A stretch of 64,000 nt of DNA from Blastomonas fulva (GTDB lineage Bacteria; Pseudomonadota; Alphaproteobacteria; Sphingomonadales; Sphingomonadaceae), in the NCBI RefSeq assembly GCF_003431825.1, contig NZ_CP020083.1:2208501-2272500 (forward strand). The letters run 5' to 3'. Of the stretch, positions 18,414 to 27,068 are shown in pieces (the first letter of the stretch is position 1; each line of letters begins with the position of its first letter). A program made the translations under genes and the position numbers. The notes below the pieces were generated by a model. It saw nothing but the letters and a program-made list of their open reading frames with translations. It had not been told where the DNA came from and ran no database searches.

Positions 18414-19352
18414 ATGACACGCGCATTCATTTTTCCCGGACAAGGCAGCCAGAAGGTCGGCATGGGCAGGGAGCTCGCCGCCTCGAGCACCCAGGCGCGC
18501 GAGGTTTTCCAGGAGGTCGACGATGCGCTGGGGCAGAACCTGTTCCGACTGATGTGCGAGGGCGATGCGGACGAGCTGCAGCTGACCGAAAACGCCCAGC
18601 CTGCGATCATGGCCAACGCCATCGCCACGCTGCGCGCGCTGCAGCATGAAGCAGGCACCGGCAGCCCGGTCAGCTTCGCCTATGTCGCGGGGCACAGCCT
18701 GGGTGAATATACCGCATTGTGCGCAGCCGGATCGTTCGATCTGGCGACGACGGCGCGGTTGCTGAAGATCCGTGGTCAGGCAATGCAGGCGGCAGTACCG
18801 GTCGGCGTCGGCGCGATGGCGGCGCTGCTGGGCATCGAGTTCGAGCAGGCTGTCAAGGCCGCCGAGCAGGCGGCGCAGGGGGAGGTGTGCGCGGTCGCCA
18901 ACGACAACGCGTTCGGCCAGGCGGTCATCTCGGGCCATGCCAGCGCGGTCGAACGCTGCCTGCCGATCGCCAAGGAGCTTGGCGCGCGCAAGGCGATGAT
19001 GCTGCCGGTCTCGGCCCCGTTCCACTGCGCGCTGATGCAGCCTGCGGCCGACCGCATGGCCGGCGCACTGTCCGAAACCGAAATCCGCGAGCCTGTCGTG
19101 CCGTTGTTCGCCAACGTCACCGCAGCGCCGGTGAGCGACCCTGCGGAAATCGGCGCGCTGCTGGTCGAGCAGGTCACCGGCATGGTGCGCTGGCGCGAAT
19201 CCGTGATGGCGATGCACGCCGCTAGCGTGGATCAATTCATTGAGCTGGGCGGCAAGGTGCTGGTCCCGATGATCAAGCGCATCGTCGAGGATGTCGCCTG
19301 CGACAGCCTGGTCGACATGCGCGATATCGAAAGCCTGTTGGAGGCGGTGTGA
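18414..19352 (+). CDS. fabD: malonyl-CoA:ACP transacylase
   Basis: Moves malonyl groups from CoA to acyl carrier protein to feed type II fatty-acid synthesis. The 312 residues are the normal size. FIFPGQGSQKVGMG starts the enzyme, the nucleophile is S95 in GHSLGEY and the partner His is H204 in APFHCALM. First gene of the fabD-fabG-acpP-fabF-mltG cluster; a hairpin-rich spacer separates it from fabG. Confidence 0.95.
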   Translation: MTRAFIFPGQGSQKVGMGRELAASSTQAREVFQEVDDALGQNLFRLMCEGDADELQLTENAQPAIMANAIATLRALQHEAGTGSPVSFAYVAGHSLGEYTALCAAGSFDLATTARLLKIRGQAMQAAVPVGVGAMAALLGIEFEQAVKAAEQAAQGEVCAVANDNAFGQAVISGHASAVERCLPIAKELGARKAMMLPVSAPFHCALMQPAADRMAGALSETEIREPVVPLFANVTAAPVSDPAEIGALLVEQVTGMVRWRESVMAMHAASVDQFIELGGKVLVPMIKRIVEDVACDSLVDMRDIESLLEAV

Positions 19353-19533
19353 TACTTGCTCCTCCCCTTTGACGGGGGAGGATACGAAGGCTTGGCAGCT
19401 TGCTGCCTAGCCGGTGTTGGAGAGGGTTGGGCGGTGTCCGCATTCCCCTCTCGCGCTGCGACTGGGTGGCAAAGCCACCAAGTCTCGCGGCCTTTCCCGC
19501 AAGGGGAGAGGCGTTAACAGTCAGGAGACTTCA
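19353..19533. repeat. hairpin-rich intergenic repeat between fabD and fabG
   Basis: The 181-base spacer holds a chain of perfect short hairpins: CCTCCCC/GGGGAGG (19361-19381), GGCAGC/GCTGCC (19394-19407) and GGTGGC/GCCACC (19465-19479), plus CCTCTC/GAGAGG arms spanning 19447-19511. It resembles a dispersed palindromic intergenic repeat; no gene of its own is evident. Confidence 0.6.
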
Positions 19534-20271
19534 ATGTTCGATCTTACAGGCATGACCGCCCTCGTCACCGGCGCCAGCGGCGGCATCGGTTCCGCGATCG
19601 CGCGCGGACTGGCGGCGCATGGTGCGCGGCTGGCGCTGTCGGGGAGCAACGCAGCCAAGCTTGATGCCTTTGCAGCCCAACTGGGCGGCGACCATGTCAC
19701 GCTGGCGTGCGACCTGTCCGACCCGGCTGCGGTCGATGCGCTCGTGCCGCGCGCGGTCGAGGCGCTGGGCGGGCTCGACATTCTGGTCAACAATGCCGGG
19801 ATTACCCGCGACAACCTCGCGATGCGGATGAAGGACGACGAGTGGTCCGACGTGATCCGCGTCAATCTGGAAGCCGCGTTCCGCCTGTGCCGCGCGGCTG
19901 CCAAGCCGATGATGAAGGCGCGCTTCGGCCGCATGATCTCTATCACCAGCGTGGTCGGTGCCACCGGCAATCCGGGACAGGCCAATTATGCTGCGTCCAA
20001 GGCTGGCCTTGTCGGCATGTCCAAGGCGCTGGCGGCAGAGCTTGCCAGCCGCAACATCACCGTCAATTGCGTCGCCCCCGGCTTCATCGCCTCGGCCATG
20101 ACCGAGGTGCTGCCCGAGGGGCAGAAGACCGCGCTGCTGGGCCGCATTCCGGCGGGCAAGCTGGGCGAAGGGGACGATGTCGCCGCCGCCGTGATATATC
20201 TTGCCAGCCGCGAATCCGGCTATGTCACCGGCCAGACGCTGCACGTGAACGGCGGCATGGCGATGCTGTGA
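19534..20271 (+). CDS. fabG: 3-oxoacyl-[ACP] reductase
   Basis: NADPH-dependent short-chain reductase that reduces the beta-keto group in fatty-acid elongation; 245 residues. Seen are the cofactor loop TGASGGIG (12-19), NNAG (86-89), and the tetrad N111, S139, Y152, K156 (NYAASKAG). The inner ATG at 19534 is chosen because AGGAG precedes it, whereas the upstream open frame runs through the hairpin repeat. It is followed by acpP. Confidence 0.95.
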   Translation: MFDLTGMTALVTGASGGIGSAIARGLAAHGARLALSGSNAAKLDAFAAQLGGDHVTLACDLSDPAAVDALVPRAVEALGGLDILVNNAGITRDNLAMRMKDDEWSDVIRVNLEAAFRLCRAAAKPMMKARFGRMISITSVVGATGNPGQANYAASKAGLVGMSKALAAELASRNITVNCVAPGFIASAMTEVLPEGQKTALLGRIPAGKLGEGDDVAAAVIYLASRESGYVTGQTLHVNGGMAML

Positions 20272-20410
20272 CCTGCCGTCGCGGGCAAGCAGCGCGGCGC
20301 ATCCACCATGTTTGGCTGCGCCCGCCTCTTGCCAGCGATCAAAAGCCGCATTAGGGCGGGCGGGTATTTTCGTTCGCACATCCATTTACACACTATTGAA
20401 GGAACTCTGA

Positions 20411-20647
20411 ATGAGTGAGACTGGGGACCGCGTTAAAAAGATCGTGATCGAGCATCTCGGCGTTGAAGCAGAGAAGGTCACCGAGGACGCAAGCTTCATC
20501 GACGATCTGGGCGCTGACAGCCTCGACATCGTCGAACTGGTGATGGCTTTCGAGGAAGAGTTCGGAGTTGAAATTCCCGACGACGCCGCCGAGAAGATCA
20601 GCACCGTCAACGATGCCATCGAATATATCGACAGCCACAAGGGCTGA
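20411..20647 (+). CDS. acpP: acyl carrier protein
   Basis: A 78-residue acidic carrier of growing acyl chains. The phosphopantetheine site is S37 in [13 protein letters not shown]. It lies in the classic fabG-acpP-fabF order and is followed by a terminator, suggesting a high-level transcript of its own. The 139-base gap before it can hold its promoter. Confidence 0.97.
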   Translation: MSETGDRVKKIVIEHLGVEAEKVTEDASFIDDLGADSLDIVELVMAFEEEFGVEIPDDAAEKISTVNDAIEYIDSHKG

Positions 20648-20753
20648 TCTGCAGCTGACACAGGGGCTGGGCCCGAAGTGCCTGCGCAAACCGCACCAGC
20701 GGTCGCAGGAGGGCAGCGTCGTCATGATGCAGATGGCGACCATGTGAAATAGG

Positions 20754-20797
20754 ATGGCTTCCCTGTCTGTCGCGGTGCGACCGGGGAAGCCATTTTT
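20754..20797 (+). terminator. terminator after acpP
   Basis: ATGGCTTCCC (20754-20763) pairs perfectly with GGGAAGCCAT (20784-20793) and is followed by a five-T run ending at 20797. It may attenuate read-through into fabF. Confidence 0.8.
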
Positions 20798-20866
20798 CGT
20801 TCCGGCCAGTGCCCTCGAGCGTTTGAGGGAACTGATCGCACAGAAGATATGCAGGAGTGAGGGCGT

Positions 20867-22123
20867 ATGCGCCGCGTAGTCATAACGGGTCTGGGACTGG
20901 TCACGCCATTGGGGGCGGATGTCGAGACGACATGGGCGAACCTCATCGCCGCCAAGTCGGGCGCGGGACCGATCACCCGGTTCGATGCGAGCGATCAGAA
21001 GTGCCGCATCGCCTGCGAAGTGAAGCCCAAGGACCATCCCTGGGGCTTCGATGCGGACAAGCGCGTCGATCACAAGGTCCAGCGCCAGGTCGATCCGTTC
21101 ATCATCTATGGCATCGATGCTGCGGGCCAGGCGCTTGAAGACGCCGGGCTGACCGACATGAGCGAGGAAGAACGCTTCCGCGCGGGATGCTCGATCGGTT
21201 CGGGCATTGGCGGTCTGCCGGGAATCGAAAGTGAATCGCTGCTGCTGGCCGAAAAGGGTCCGGGCCGCGTATCGCCCCACTTCGTCCACGGTCGGCTGAT
21301 CAACCTCATCTCGGGCCAGGTTTCGATCAAGTACGGCCTGATGGGACCCAACCATGCCGTCGTCACCGCGTGCTCCACCGGAGCACACTCGATTGGCGAC
21401 GCAGCGCGGATGATTGCGCTCGACGATGCCGATGTCATGCTGGCGGGCGGCGCTGAAGCGACGATCTGCCCGATCGGCATCGCCGGCTTCGCGCAGGCGC
21501 GCGCGCTCAACATGACCTATAACGACCGCCCCGAACAGGCCAGCCGTCCCTATGACCAGGATCGCGATGGCTTCGTGATGGGCGAGGGCGCAGGCGTCGT
21601 CGTGCTCGAAGAGTACGAACGGGCCAAGGCGCGTGGCGCAAAGATCTATGCCGAGGTGGTGGGCTATGGCCTCTCGGGCGACGCCTATCACGTGACCGCG
21701 CCGCAGCCCGAAGGCAGCGGAGCCTATCGTTCAATGGAAATGGCGCTGAAGCGGGCGAACATGACCCCCGCCGATATCGATTACATCAACGCTCACGGAA
21801 CTTCGACGATGGCCGACACCATCGAACTGGGCGCGGTCAAGCGGCTGTTCGGCGATGCCATTTCCAACGTTTCGATGAGCTCGACCAAATCGGCCATCGG
21901 CCATCTGCTGGGCGGCGCGGGCGCGGTCGAGGCGATCTTCTGCATTCTTGCGATCCGCGATCAGATCGTCCCGCCGACGCTCAACCTCGACAACCCGAGC
22001 GAGGGCTGCGAGGGCGTCGATCTGGTGCCCCACACCGCCAAGAAGCGCAAGGTGACCGCGGTGCTCAACAACAGCTTCGGTTTCGGCGGCACCAATGCCA
22101 GCCTCATCATGAAGGCGGTATAA
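20867..22123 (+). CDS. fabF: beta-ketoacyl-ACP synthase II
   Basis: Condensing enzyme that extends acyl-ACP with malonyl-ACP; 418 residues. The triad is C169 (TACSTGAHS) with His in NAHGTST and in SAIGHLLGGAGA. The ending NNSFGFGGTNASLI is typical. GGAGTGAGGGCGT precedes the ATG. It lies 7 bases upstream of mltG, an arrangement widespread among proteobacteria. Confidence 0.96.
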   Translation: MRRVVITGLGLVTPLGADVETTWANLIAAKSGAGPITRFDASDQKCRIACEVKPKDHPWGFDADKRVDHKVQRQVDPFIIYGIDAAGQALEDAGLTDMSEEERFRAGCSIGSGIGGLPGIESESLLLAEKGPGRVSPHFVHGRLINLISGQVSIKYGLMGPNHAVVTACSTGAHSIGDAARMIALDDADVMLAGGAEATICPIGIAGFAQARALNMTYNDRPEQASRPYDQDRDGFVMGEGAGVVVLEEYERAKARGAKIYAEVVGYGLSGDAYHVTAPQPEGSGAYRSMEMALKRANMTPADIDYINAHGTSTMADTIELGAVKRLFGDAISNVSMSSTKSAIGHLLGGAGAVEAIFCILAIRDQIVPPTLNLDNPSEGCEGVDLVPHTAKKRKVTAVLNNSFGFGGTNASLIMKAV

Positions 22124-22130
22124 CGCCATC

Positions 22131-23105
22131 ATGCTGCGCCGATTGGGATGCATCGTTCTGGCCGGAGCCGCGGCCCTGGTGCTGTTGATCGGCGGCAATT
22201 TCTATTGGGGCTGGACGGGTGAAGGCCCGGCGCAGCAGGAATTGGCAATCGTCATCCCCGCGGGCAGCTCGCTTGCCCGCGCAGCCCAGGTGCTCGAGGA
22301 CAAGGGCGCGATCAGTTCGGCAGGGGCCTTCCTCAACCGGGCCAAGGTGTTCGGCGGCGATGATCCGATCAAGGCGGGCGAGTTCGTTATCCCCGCACGC
22401 GCCAGCAACGCGCAAATCCTCAACATCCTGCAGGGTGGCGAGGTCGTGCTGCGGATGGTCACCGTTCCCGAGGGCATGCCCAGCATCCTGGTGCAGGAAA
22501 AACTGATGCGCGAGCCGCTGCTTACCGGCGAGGTTCCGGTGCCCGAGGAAGGATCGCTGCTGCCCGAGAGCTACAGCTTCGAGCGCGGTGAAAAGCGCAT
22601 CGCGGTGATGCTGCGGATGCAGAAGGCGATGCAGGACACCATCGCGGAACTGTGGCCCAAGCGCTCTCCCGAAACGGTGGTCAAGACGCCCAAGGAAGCG
22701 ATCACGCTGGCCGCGATCGTCGAGAAGGAAACCGGCAAGCCGTCCGAGCGCCGGATGATCGCAGGGGTCTATTCCAACCGCATCCGCAAGGGCATGATGC
22801 TGCAGGCGGACCCGACCATCATCTACCCGATCACGCGCGGCAAGCCGCTGGGGCGGCGCATTCGCCAGTCCGAGATCGCCGATGTCAACGACTACAACAC
22901 CTATGCGATGACGGGTCTGCCCAAGGGGCCGATCACCAACCCGGGGCGTGCCTCGATCGAGGCGGTGCTCAACCCGGCGCGGACCGAGGCGTTGTATTTC
23001 GTCGCCGACGGCACCGGCGGGCACGTCTTCGCCAACACGCTCGCCGATCACAACCGCAATGTCGAAAAGTGGTTCGCACTGCGCAGGGCGCGCGGCGAGA
23101 TGTAG
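22131..23105 (+). CDS. mltG: endolytic murein transglycosylase MltG (YceG)
   Basis: Inner-membrane enzyme that cleaves nascent glycan strands and helps set peptidoglycan chain length. The 324 residues have one N-terminal membrane helix (about 5-25) and the YceG domain with AAIVEKETGKPSERRMIAGV (conserved VEKET at 197-201), LQADPTIIYPI and the ending HVFANTLADHNRNVEKW. Likely co-transcribed with fabF. Confidence 0.93.
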   Translation: MLRRLGCIVLAGAAALVLLIGGNFYWGWTGEGPAQQELAIVIPAGSSLARAAQVLEDKGAISSAGAFLNRAKVFGGDDPIKAGEFVIPARASNAQILNILQGGEVVLRMVTVPEGMPSILVQEKLMREPLLTGEVPVPEEGSLLPESYSFERGEKRIAVMLRMQKAMQDTIAELWPKRSPETVVKTPKEAITLAAIVEKETGKPSERRMIAGVYSNRIRKGMMLQADPTIIYPITRGKPLGRRIRQSEIADVNDYNTYAMTGLPKGPITNPGRASIEAVLNPARTEALYFVADGTGGHVFANTLADHNRNVEKWFALRRARGEM

Positions 23106-23126
23106 TCTGTTTCTGCTGAAGAAGCC

Positions 23127-23546
23127 CTAGCGGCTCCAGCGGCGCTTTTTCGCAGTCAGTGCAAGCCAGATTTCAAGCGCGATCGATCCTGCGATCAGCG
23201 CCTGGAAGCCCAGAACCTCGGCCGTGAGATTGGCCGGATCGCCAAACAGCCACGCGTTCTGCAGCACCAGACCAACGGCCGAAGCGATGAACAGCCACAA
23301 CGCGACATGCCGCCGCAGCAGCAGCGCGATGACGCCCGCCGTGCCCGCAACGGTGGCGAGCACGAAGCCGTAGAACGCGATCGCGGGACGCGCGGCGTAT
23401 ATCGCCTGCTGTTCCGGCGCGAGCTTGCTCACATCGCCCAGGCCGATCACCGGATCGTACAGCAACGCGATGAGACCGATGACATTCCAGGCAAGCAACG
23501 CGATCGCCAGCAACCAGAACCAGCCAAGCGGGCGGGACATCAGCAT
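23127..23546 (-). CDS. small four-helix membrane protein of unknown function
   Basis: A 139-residue protein with four predicted membrane segments (about 8-32, 56-77, 81-100, 108-131) and a basic C-terminus (KKRRWSR). It resembles the many short integral-membrane 'hypotheticals' of sphingomonads; no catalytic motif is visible. GGAGG with a 6-base spacer supports the ATG at 23546. It is divergent from the peroxiredoxin gene; the 223-base gap between them has no other gene. Confidence 0.6.
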   Translation of the reverse strand: MLMSRPLGWFWLLAIALLAWNVIGLIALLYDPVIGLGDVSKLAPEQQAIYAARPAIAFYGFVLATVAGTAGVIALLLRRHVALWLFIASAVGLVLQNAWLFGDPANLTAEVLGFQALIAGSIALEIWLALTAKKRRWSR

Positions 23547-23769
23547 TCAGAACCTCCAGAAACATTCAAAATGAAGCTTTCTGCTCATTTTGGCAAGCAT
23601 GTCACGTAACCATGCATCGGGTCCAACCGGACTGTCGCCGGGAATGCGGCCAACTCATCGAAAAAAGCGATCAGGCCAGTCCAATCAATTCATTTCACTC
23701 CGTGCGGCAGGGTCGCTACATGCTGCGGTGCAAAAACAATTTTCCCCCATCGTTCAAAGGAGTTCTACT

Positions 23770-24315
23770 ATGATTGGACGTCAGGTCCCCAATGTGTGCC
23801 TCAAAACGCGTGTGCGCGATGAGAGCATCGAAGGCCCCAATCCGTTCCGCTGGCAGGACCAGCTCACCGGCGATCTGCTTGCCGGCAAGCGCGTCGTCAT
23901 CTTCTCGCTCCCCGGCGCGTTCACGCCGACCTGCTCGACCTCGCAGGTCCCCGGCTTCGAAGCGCTGTACGACGATTTCCGCGCGCAGGGCATCGACGAA
24001 ATCTACTGCGTGTCGGTCAACGACGCGTTCGTGATGTACCAGTGGGGCAAGTCGCTGGGCGTCGAAAAGGTCAAGCTGCTTCCCGATGGCTCGGCCGACT
24101 TTACCCGCCGCATGGGCATGCTGATCCGCAAGGACCATGTCGGCTTCGGCGAGCGCAGCTGGCGCTATGCCATGGTCGTCGACAACGGTGTGGTCACCGA
24201 CTGGTTCGAAGAGCCGGGCATCAACGACCACGGTCTGGACAGCGATCCCTATGGCGAAACCGCACCTGAAAACGTGCTCGCCAAGATCAAGACGAAGCAG
24301 CTCGAACTCGCATAA
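23770..24315 (+). CDS. Prx5-type peroxiredoxin
   Basis: A 181-residue thiol peroxidase of the AhpE/Prx5 branch, reducing peroxides in the cytoplasm. The peroxidatic cysteine is C55 in PGAFTPTCSTSQVPG; a possible partner is C80 (EIYCVSVND). No glutaredoxin domain is fused. The ATG at 23770 is chosen because AAAGGAG lies just upstream, while the longer frame (to 23590) has no homology-like content. A terminator follows. Confidence 0.92.
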   Translation: MIGRQVPNVCLKTRVRDESIEGPNPFRWQDQLTGDLLAGKRVVIFSLPGAFTPTCSTSQVPGFEALYDDFRAQGIDEIYCVSVNDAFVMYQWGKSLGVEKVKLLPDGSADFTRRMGMLIRKDHVGFGERSWRYAMVVDNGVVTDWFEEPGINDHGLDSDPYGETAPENVLAKIKTKQLELA

Positions 24316-24354
24316 GCGAGAGCGCTCGCAACATACCCTGACGGGTCGCAAGCG

Positions 24355-24389
24355 GGGGGCGCGGAGCAGAGATGCACCGCGCCCCCTTT
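24355..24389 (+). terminator. terminator after the peroxiredoxin gene
   Basis: GGGGGCGCGG (24355-24364) pairs with CCGCGCCCCC (24377-24386) around a 12-base loop, followed by TTT. Confidence 0.7.
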
Positions 24390-24422
24390 GTATGTTGCGC
24401 AGGCCAAGGCTAAGGCATCGTC

Positions 24423-24944
24423 ATGCGACGCGAACCGATCATCATGACTGCCAGTATGGGCGCGGCGGATCAGGCCTGGGCCAATGTCCTGCGCCGCGCG
24501 CATTATCCGCCCGAGCGCAATGTGCTCGATGCGCATGTCACGCTGTTCCACCATTTGCCGGGTGCCTATGAGGCCGAGGCGGTGGCGCGCGCCAAGGCGC
24601 TGGCGGCAGAGTTTGCTGCCCCCGATGCCCGGCTGAGCGAGGTGATGAACCTGGGCCGCGGTGTTGCCTATCGCATCCATTCGCCGGGCCTGCTGGCGAT
24701 CCGCGACATGATGGCAGAAGGGCTGCACGGCCTGCTGACCGCGCAGGACCAGGGCCAGCCCAGGCTCCACATCACGGTGCAGAACAAGGTCGAGCCGGCA
24801 GCGGCCAAGGCGCTGCTGCAACAGCTGAGCGCCGAATTCCTGCCGCGTCCGATCGCAATTACCGGGCTGGCGCTGCACCGCTATATGGGCGGACCATGGG
24901 AGCCGATCGGCGACTGGCGCTTTCGCGGCAAACAGCGCGCCTGA
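24423..24944 (+). CDS. 2H phosphoesterase / 2'-5' RNA ligase family protein
   Basis: A 173-residue protein with both HxT motifs of the 2H superfamily: DAHVTLF (H38, T40) and LHITVQNK (H117, T119), about 80 residues apart as in LigT/2'-5' ligases. Members act on cyclic phosphates or 2'-5' RNA linkages. The start could also be M8 (MTASMG). Single gene, convergent with the next membrane protein. Confidence 0.85.
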   Translation: MRREPIIMTASMGAADQAWANVLRRAHYPPERNVLDAHVTLFHHLPGAYEAEAVARAKALAAEFAAPDARLSEVMNLGRGVAYRIHSPGLLAIRDMMAEGLHGLLTAQDQGQPRLHITVQNKVEPAAAKALLQQLSAEFLPRPIAITGLALHRYMGGPWEPIGDWRFRGKQRA

Positions 24945-24950
24945 GCCGGG

Positions 24951-25436
24951 TCAGCGCCCCAGCGCGCGCGCTCCGGCTCTGACCGCCAGAACCAGCGTCG
25001 CAATGATCGCCGTGCCGGTGAGGGCGAACTTGAGCGGGGTCAGCACCGTCTTGGCATCCAGCAGATCGGCACGCCCGCTCAGCGCCAGAAGTTGCACGAT
25101 ATTCTCGGCGTAGTCCGCGACTATCCCGGCCAGCATTGTCAACGCGACCCAGCCCGCCGGTGCGCCGCCCAGCCGGACCGCAAGCCCGGCGAAGAAGGCG
25201 CCATAGGCCAGCGGATACAGCCCGTCATAGATCAGCGTGGCATGCGCGTGCACATCGCGCTGCCACGGTGTCAGCTGCGCCAGAAAGGCGCGGGCCTGTG
25301 TCCCGTTCAGCGTCAGGTCGAGCATCCCGCCGATCGCATCGCCCGTCTGTCGCAGCAATCCCGCCAGCAACACCATCGCGCCAAAGCTGATGGCGAGCAC
25401 CGAGGTGCGGGAAAGGCGGGGAACGGCATCTGGCAT
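24951..25436 (-). CDS. four-helix membrane protein of unknown function
   Basis: A 161-residue integral-membrane protein: helices near residues 10-28, 68-85, 93-110 and 136-155, with DGLYPLAYGAFFA and DYAENIVQL in loops or helix ends. The start MPDAVPRLS at 25436 is backed by TAGGAG on the minus strand. The frame is open further upstream, but that part looks non-coding. No enzyme motif is seen. Confidence 0.65.
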   Translation of the reverse strand: MPDAVPRLSRTSVLAISFGAMVLLAGLLRQTGDAIGGMLDLTLNGTQARAFLAQLTPWQRDVHAHATLIYDGLYPLAYGAFFAGLAVRLGGAPAGWVALTMLAGIVADYAENIVQLLALSGRADLLDAKTVLTPLKFALTGTAIIATLVLAVRAGARALGR

Positions 25437-25706
25437 CGAACCACTCCTAAAGCTGGCGCGGGTGATCCGGGCGGCTGCGGCAGTGCCACCATGCCCCGGC
25501 GCACGCGACAGGGCAATTGCCGGGTGTATCGCGCAGCACGAAGCGGGACGCCCCGCGAAACGGCGATTTGTCGCGGTTTGCGACAATTTGCCACAGCGCC
25601 CCCGCGAGGCCAACGGTTCAAGCTGGCTCAGTGGCCGGACTGCGACGGGGCAAGGCAACGCCCGTGTTCCGGCCCATCATCAGGTGTCTATTCCAAGGGG
25701 GAATAC
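25437..25706. other. divergent intergenic region, no gene seen
   Basis: The 270-base gap between the membrane-protein gene (minus) and the beta-barrel gene (plus) has no credible gene. It should carry the promoters of both, including that of the caspase cluster. Confidence 0.4.
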
Positions 25707-27068
25707 GTGTCCAAATTGAAATTCGGCAGCGCGCTCGCTGCCTGTGCGGTGCTGTGCGCCGGTACTTCGGCCTTTGCCCAGCAGGCGGGCCAGCCGGTCC
25801 CCAACATCGCCAATTACCAGGAGCTCAGAAAGTCGTTCCGCATCGGCATCCGCGTCAACAACCAGCTCAACGGCTTCGACCAGTCGGCCCGCTTCGAGCA
25901 GGACACGATCGACGACATCATCGACTTTCTCGACCCCAGCGTGATCGCCACCGTGGTCGGCTTCCAGAATGCCCAGCTGGGCGCGGTCTCGGGCGTGTTC
26001 GACATTCGCGGCGCGACCGCGGTGGCGGGCTATCTGCAGAACAGCGCGCTGCTGACCGTATCGATCGTCTCGCCGACCGGTCAGCTGGTGACCCAGCGCA
26101 ATGGTGCGGCGTGTACATTCACCTTCAACGGGGTCAACCGGCAGCAGGCGTTCAACGCGTTCGATGCCGCGGTGGACGATGAAGGCACGCCGACCTCGCA
26201 AGCGCTGCTCGGCTGTCTGGCGCGTTCGTTCACGCGCTTTTCGCCCGCAGATCCGCTGGCGGGCAACCCGGGCAGCCTTCAGGCGCAGCTCACCCGCAGC
26301 GCGCTCGATCTGACCAATGGCGATTCGCTGGTCGAGCAGGACGCACAGCCGGAGGGCGCGAACACGCCCAACGATCCCTGGCTGATCGGCGCAACCTACA
26401 ACACCGGTTCTGCCGGCCGTTTCGACATCGGCCGGGTGGATGCCCGCGTTCAGCGCAGCTTCCGCATCTTCGAGGGCAACCGCGCGTTGCTCAAGTTCGA
26501 CCTGCCGTTCAACTATGCCCGGATCAACGGCATCGACAGCTACAGCGCGCAGATCGGCCTGGGGCTGGAAATCCCGCTGATCGAGCGCAAATGGTCGATC
26601 GAGCCGCGCATCGGCTATGGCGCGGTCTATTCTGAAAATGCCGGCTCTCTTGGGCACATCCTGCAGGGGTCGATCACCAGCCGCTATGTCATCGACGGGA
26701 TCGGCCGGGGGCGGCTGATCGTCGGCAACATGGTCGGCTATGGCCAGACGCTCGATACGCCGGGGACGCAGGCGAACATCAACCCCGACCTCAAGAACTG
26801 GTCATTGCGCAACGGCGTGGCCTATGACCTGCCGCTCAAGGCGCGGCTGTTCAGCCGGGGCAGCTCGATGCGCGCAAGCTATGCCTTCACCCAGTATTTC
26901 GGCAGCGATCTGCGCAACGACAGCTTCCACGAGGCGACGATTTCGTTCGGCATCCGCGGGCGGGAGGATTCGGTGCGGGCCACGCGTGACCTGATCCGGA
27001 TCAACTTCAGCACCATCCAGGCGCGCGGGTACAGCACCTACAGCGCGGGTATCGGCTTCCGCTTCTGA
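25707..27068 (+). CDS. outer-membrane beta-barrel protein heading the caspase cluster
   Basis: A 453-residue exported protein. The GTG start (25707) is preceded by AAGGGGG and begins a signal peptide (VSKLKFGSALAACAV, cleavage near AFAQQ). An N-terminal soluble part (about 25-225) is followed by alternating amphipathic strands with repeated aromatic ends, and the last residue is Phe (YSAGIGFRF), the outer-membrane insertion signal. No named family is recognised. Its TGA overlaps the ATG of the caspase-FGE gene (TGATG), so the two are translationally coupled. Confidence 0.65.
   Translation: MSKLKFGSALAACAVLCAGTSAFAQQAGQPVPNIANYQELRKSFRIGIRVNNQLNGFDQSARFEQDTIDDIIDFLDPSVIATVVGFQNAQLGAVSGVFDIRGATAVAGYLQNSALLTVSIVSPTGQLVTQRNGAACTFTFNGVNRQQAFNAFDAAVDDEGTPTSQALLGCLARSFTRFSPADPLAGNPGSLQAQLTRSALDLTNGDSLVEQDAQPEGANTPNDPWLIGATYNTGSAGRFDIGRVDARVQRSFRIFEGNRALLKFDLPFNYARINGIDSYSAQIGLGLEIPLIERKWSIEPRIGYGAVYSENAGSLGHILQGSITSRYVIDGIGRGRLIVGNMVGYGQTLDTPGTQANINPDLKNWSLRNGVAYDLPLKARLFSRGSSMRASYAFTQYFGSDLRNDSFHEATISFGIRGREDSVRATRDLIRINFSTIQARGYSTYSAGIGFRF

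Noticed and set aside
25092..25706. 205-codon N-terminal extension of the beta-barrel gene
   Set aside because: The signal peptide and ribosome site place the start at 25707; upstream sequence looks non-coding and overlaps the opposite gene.
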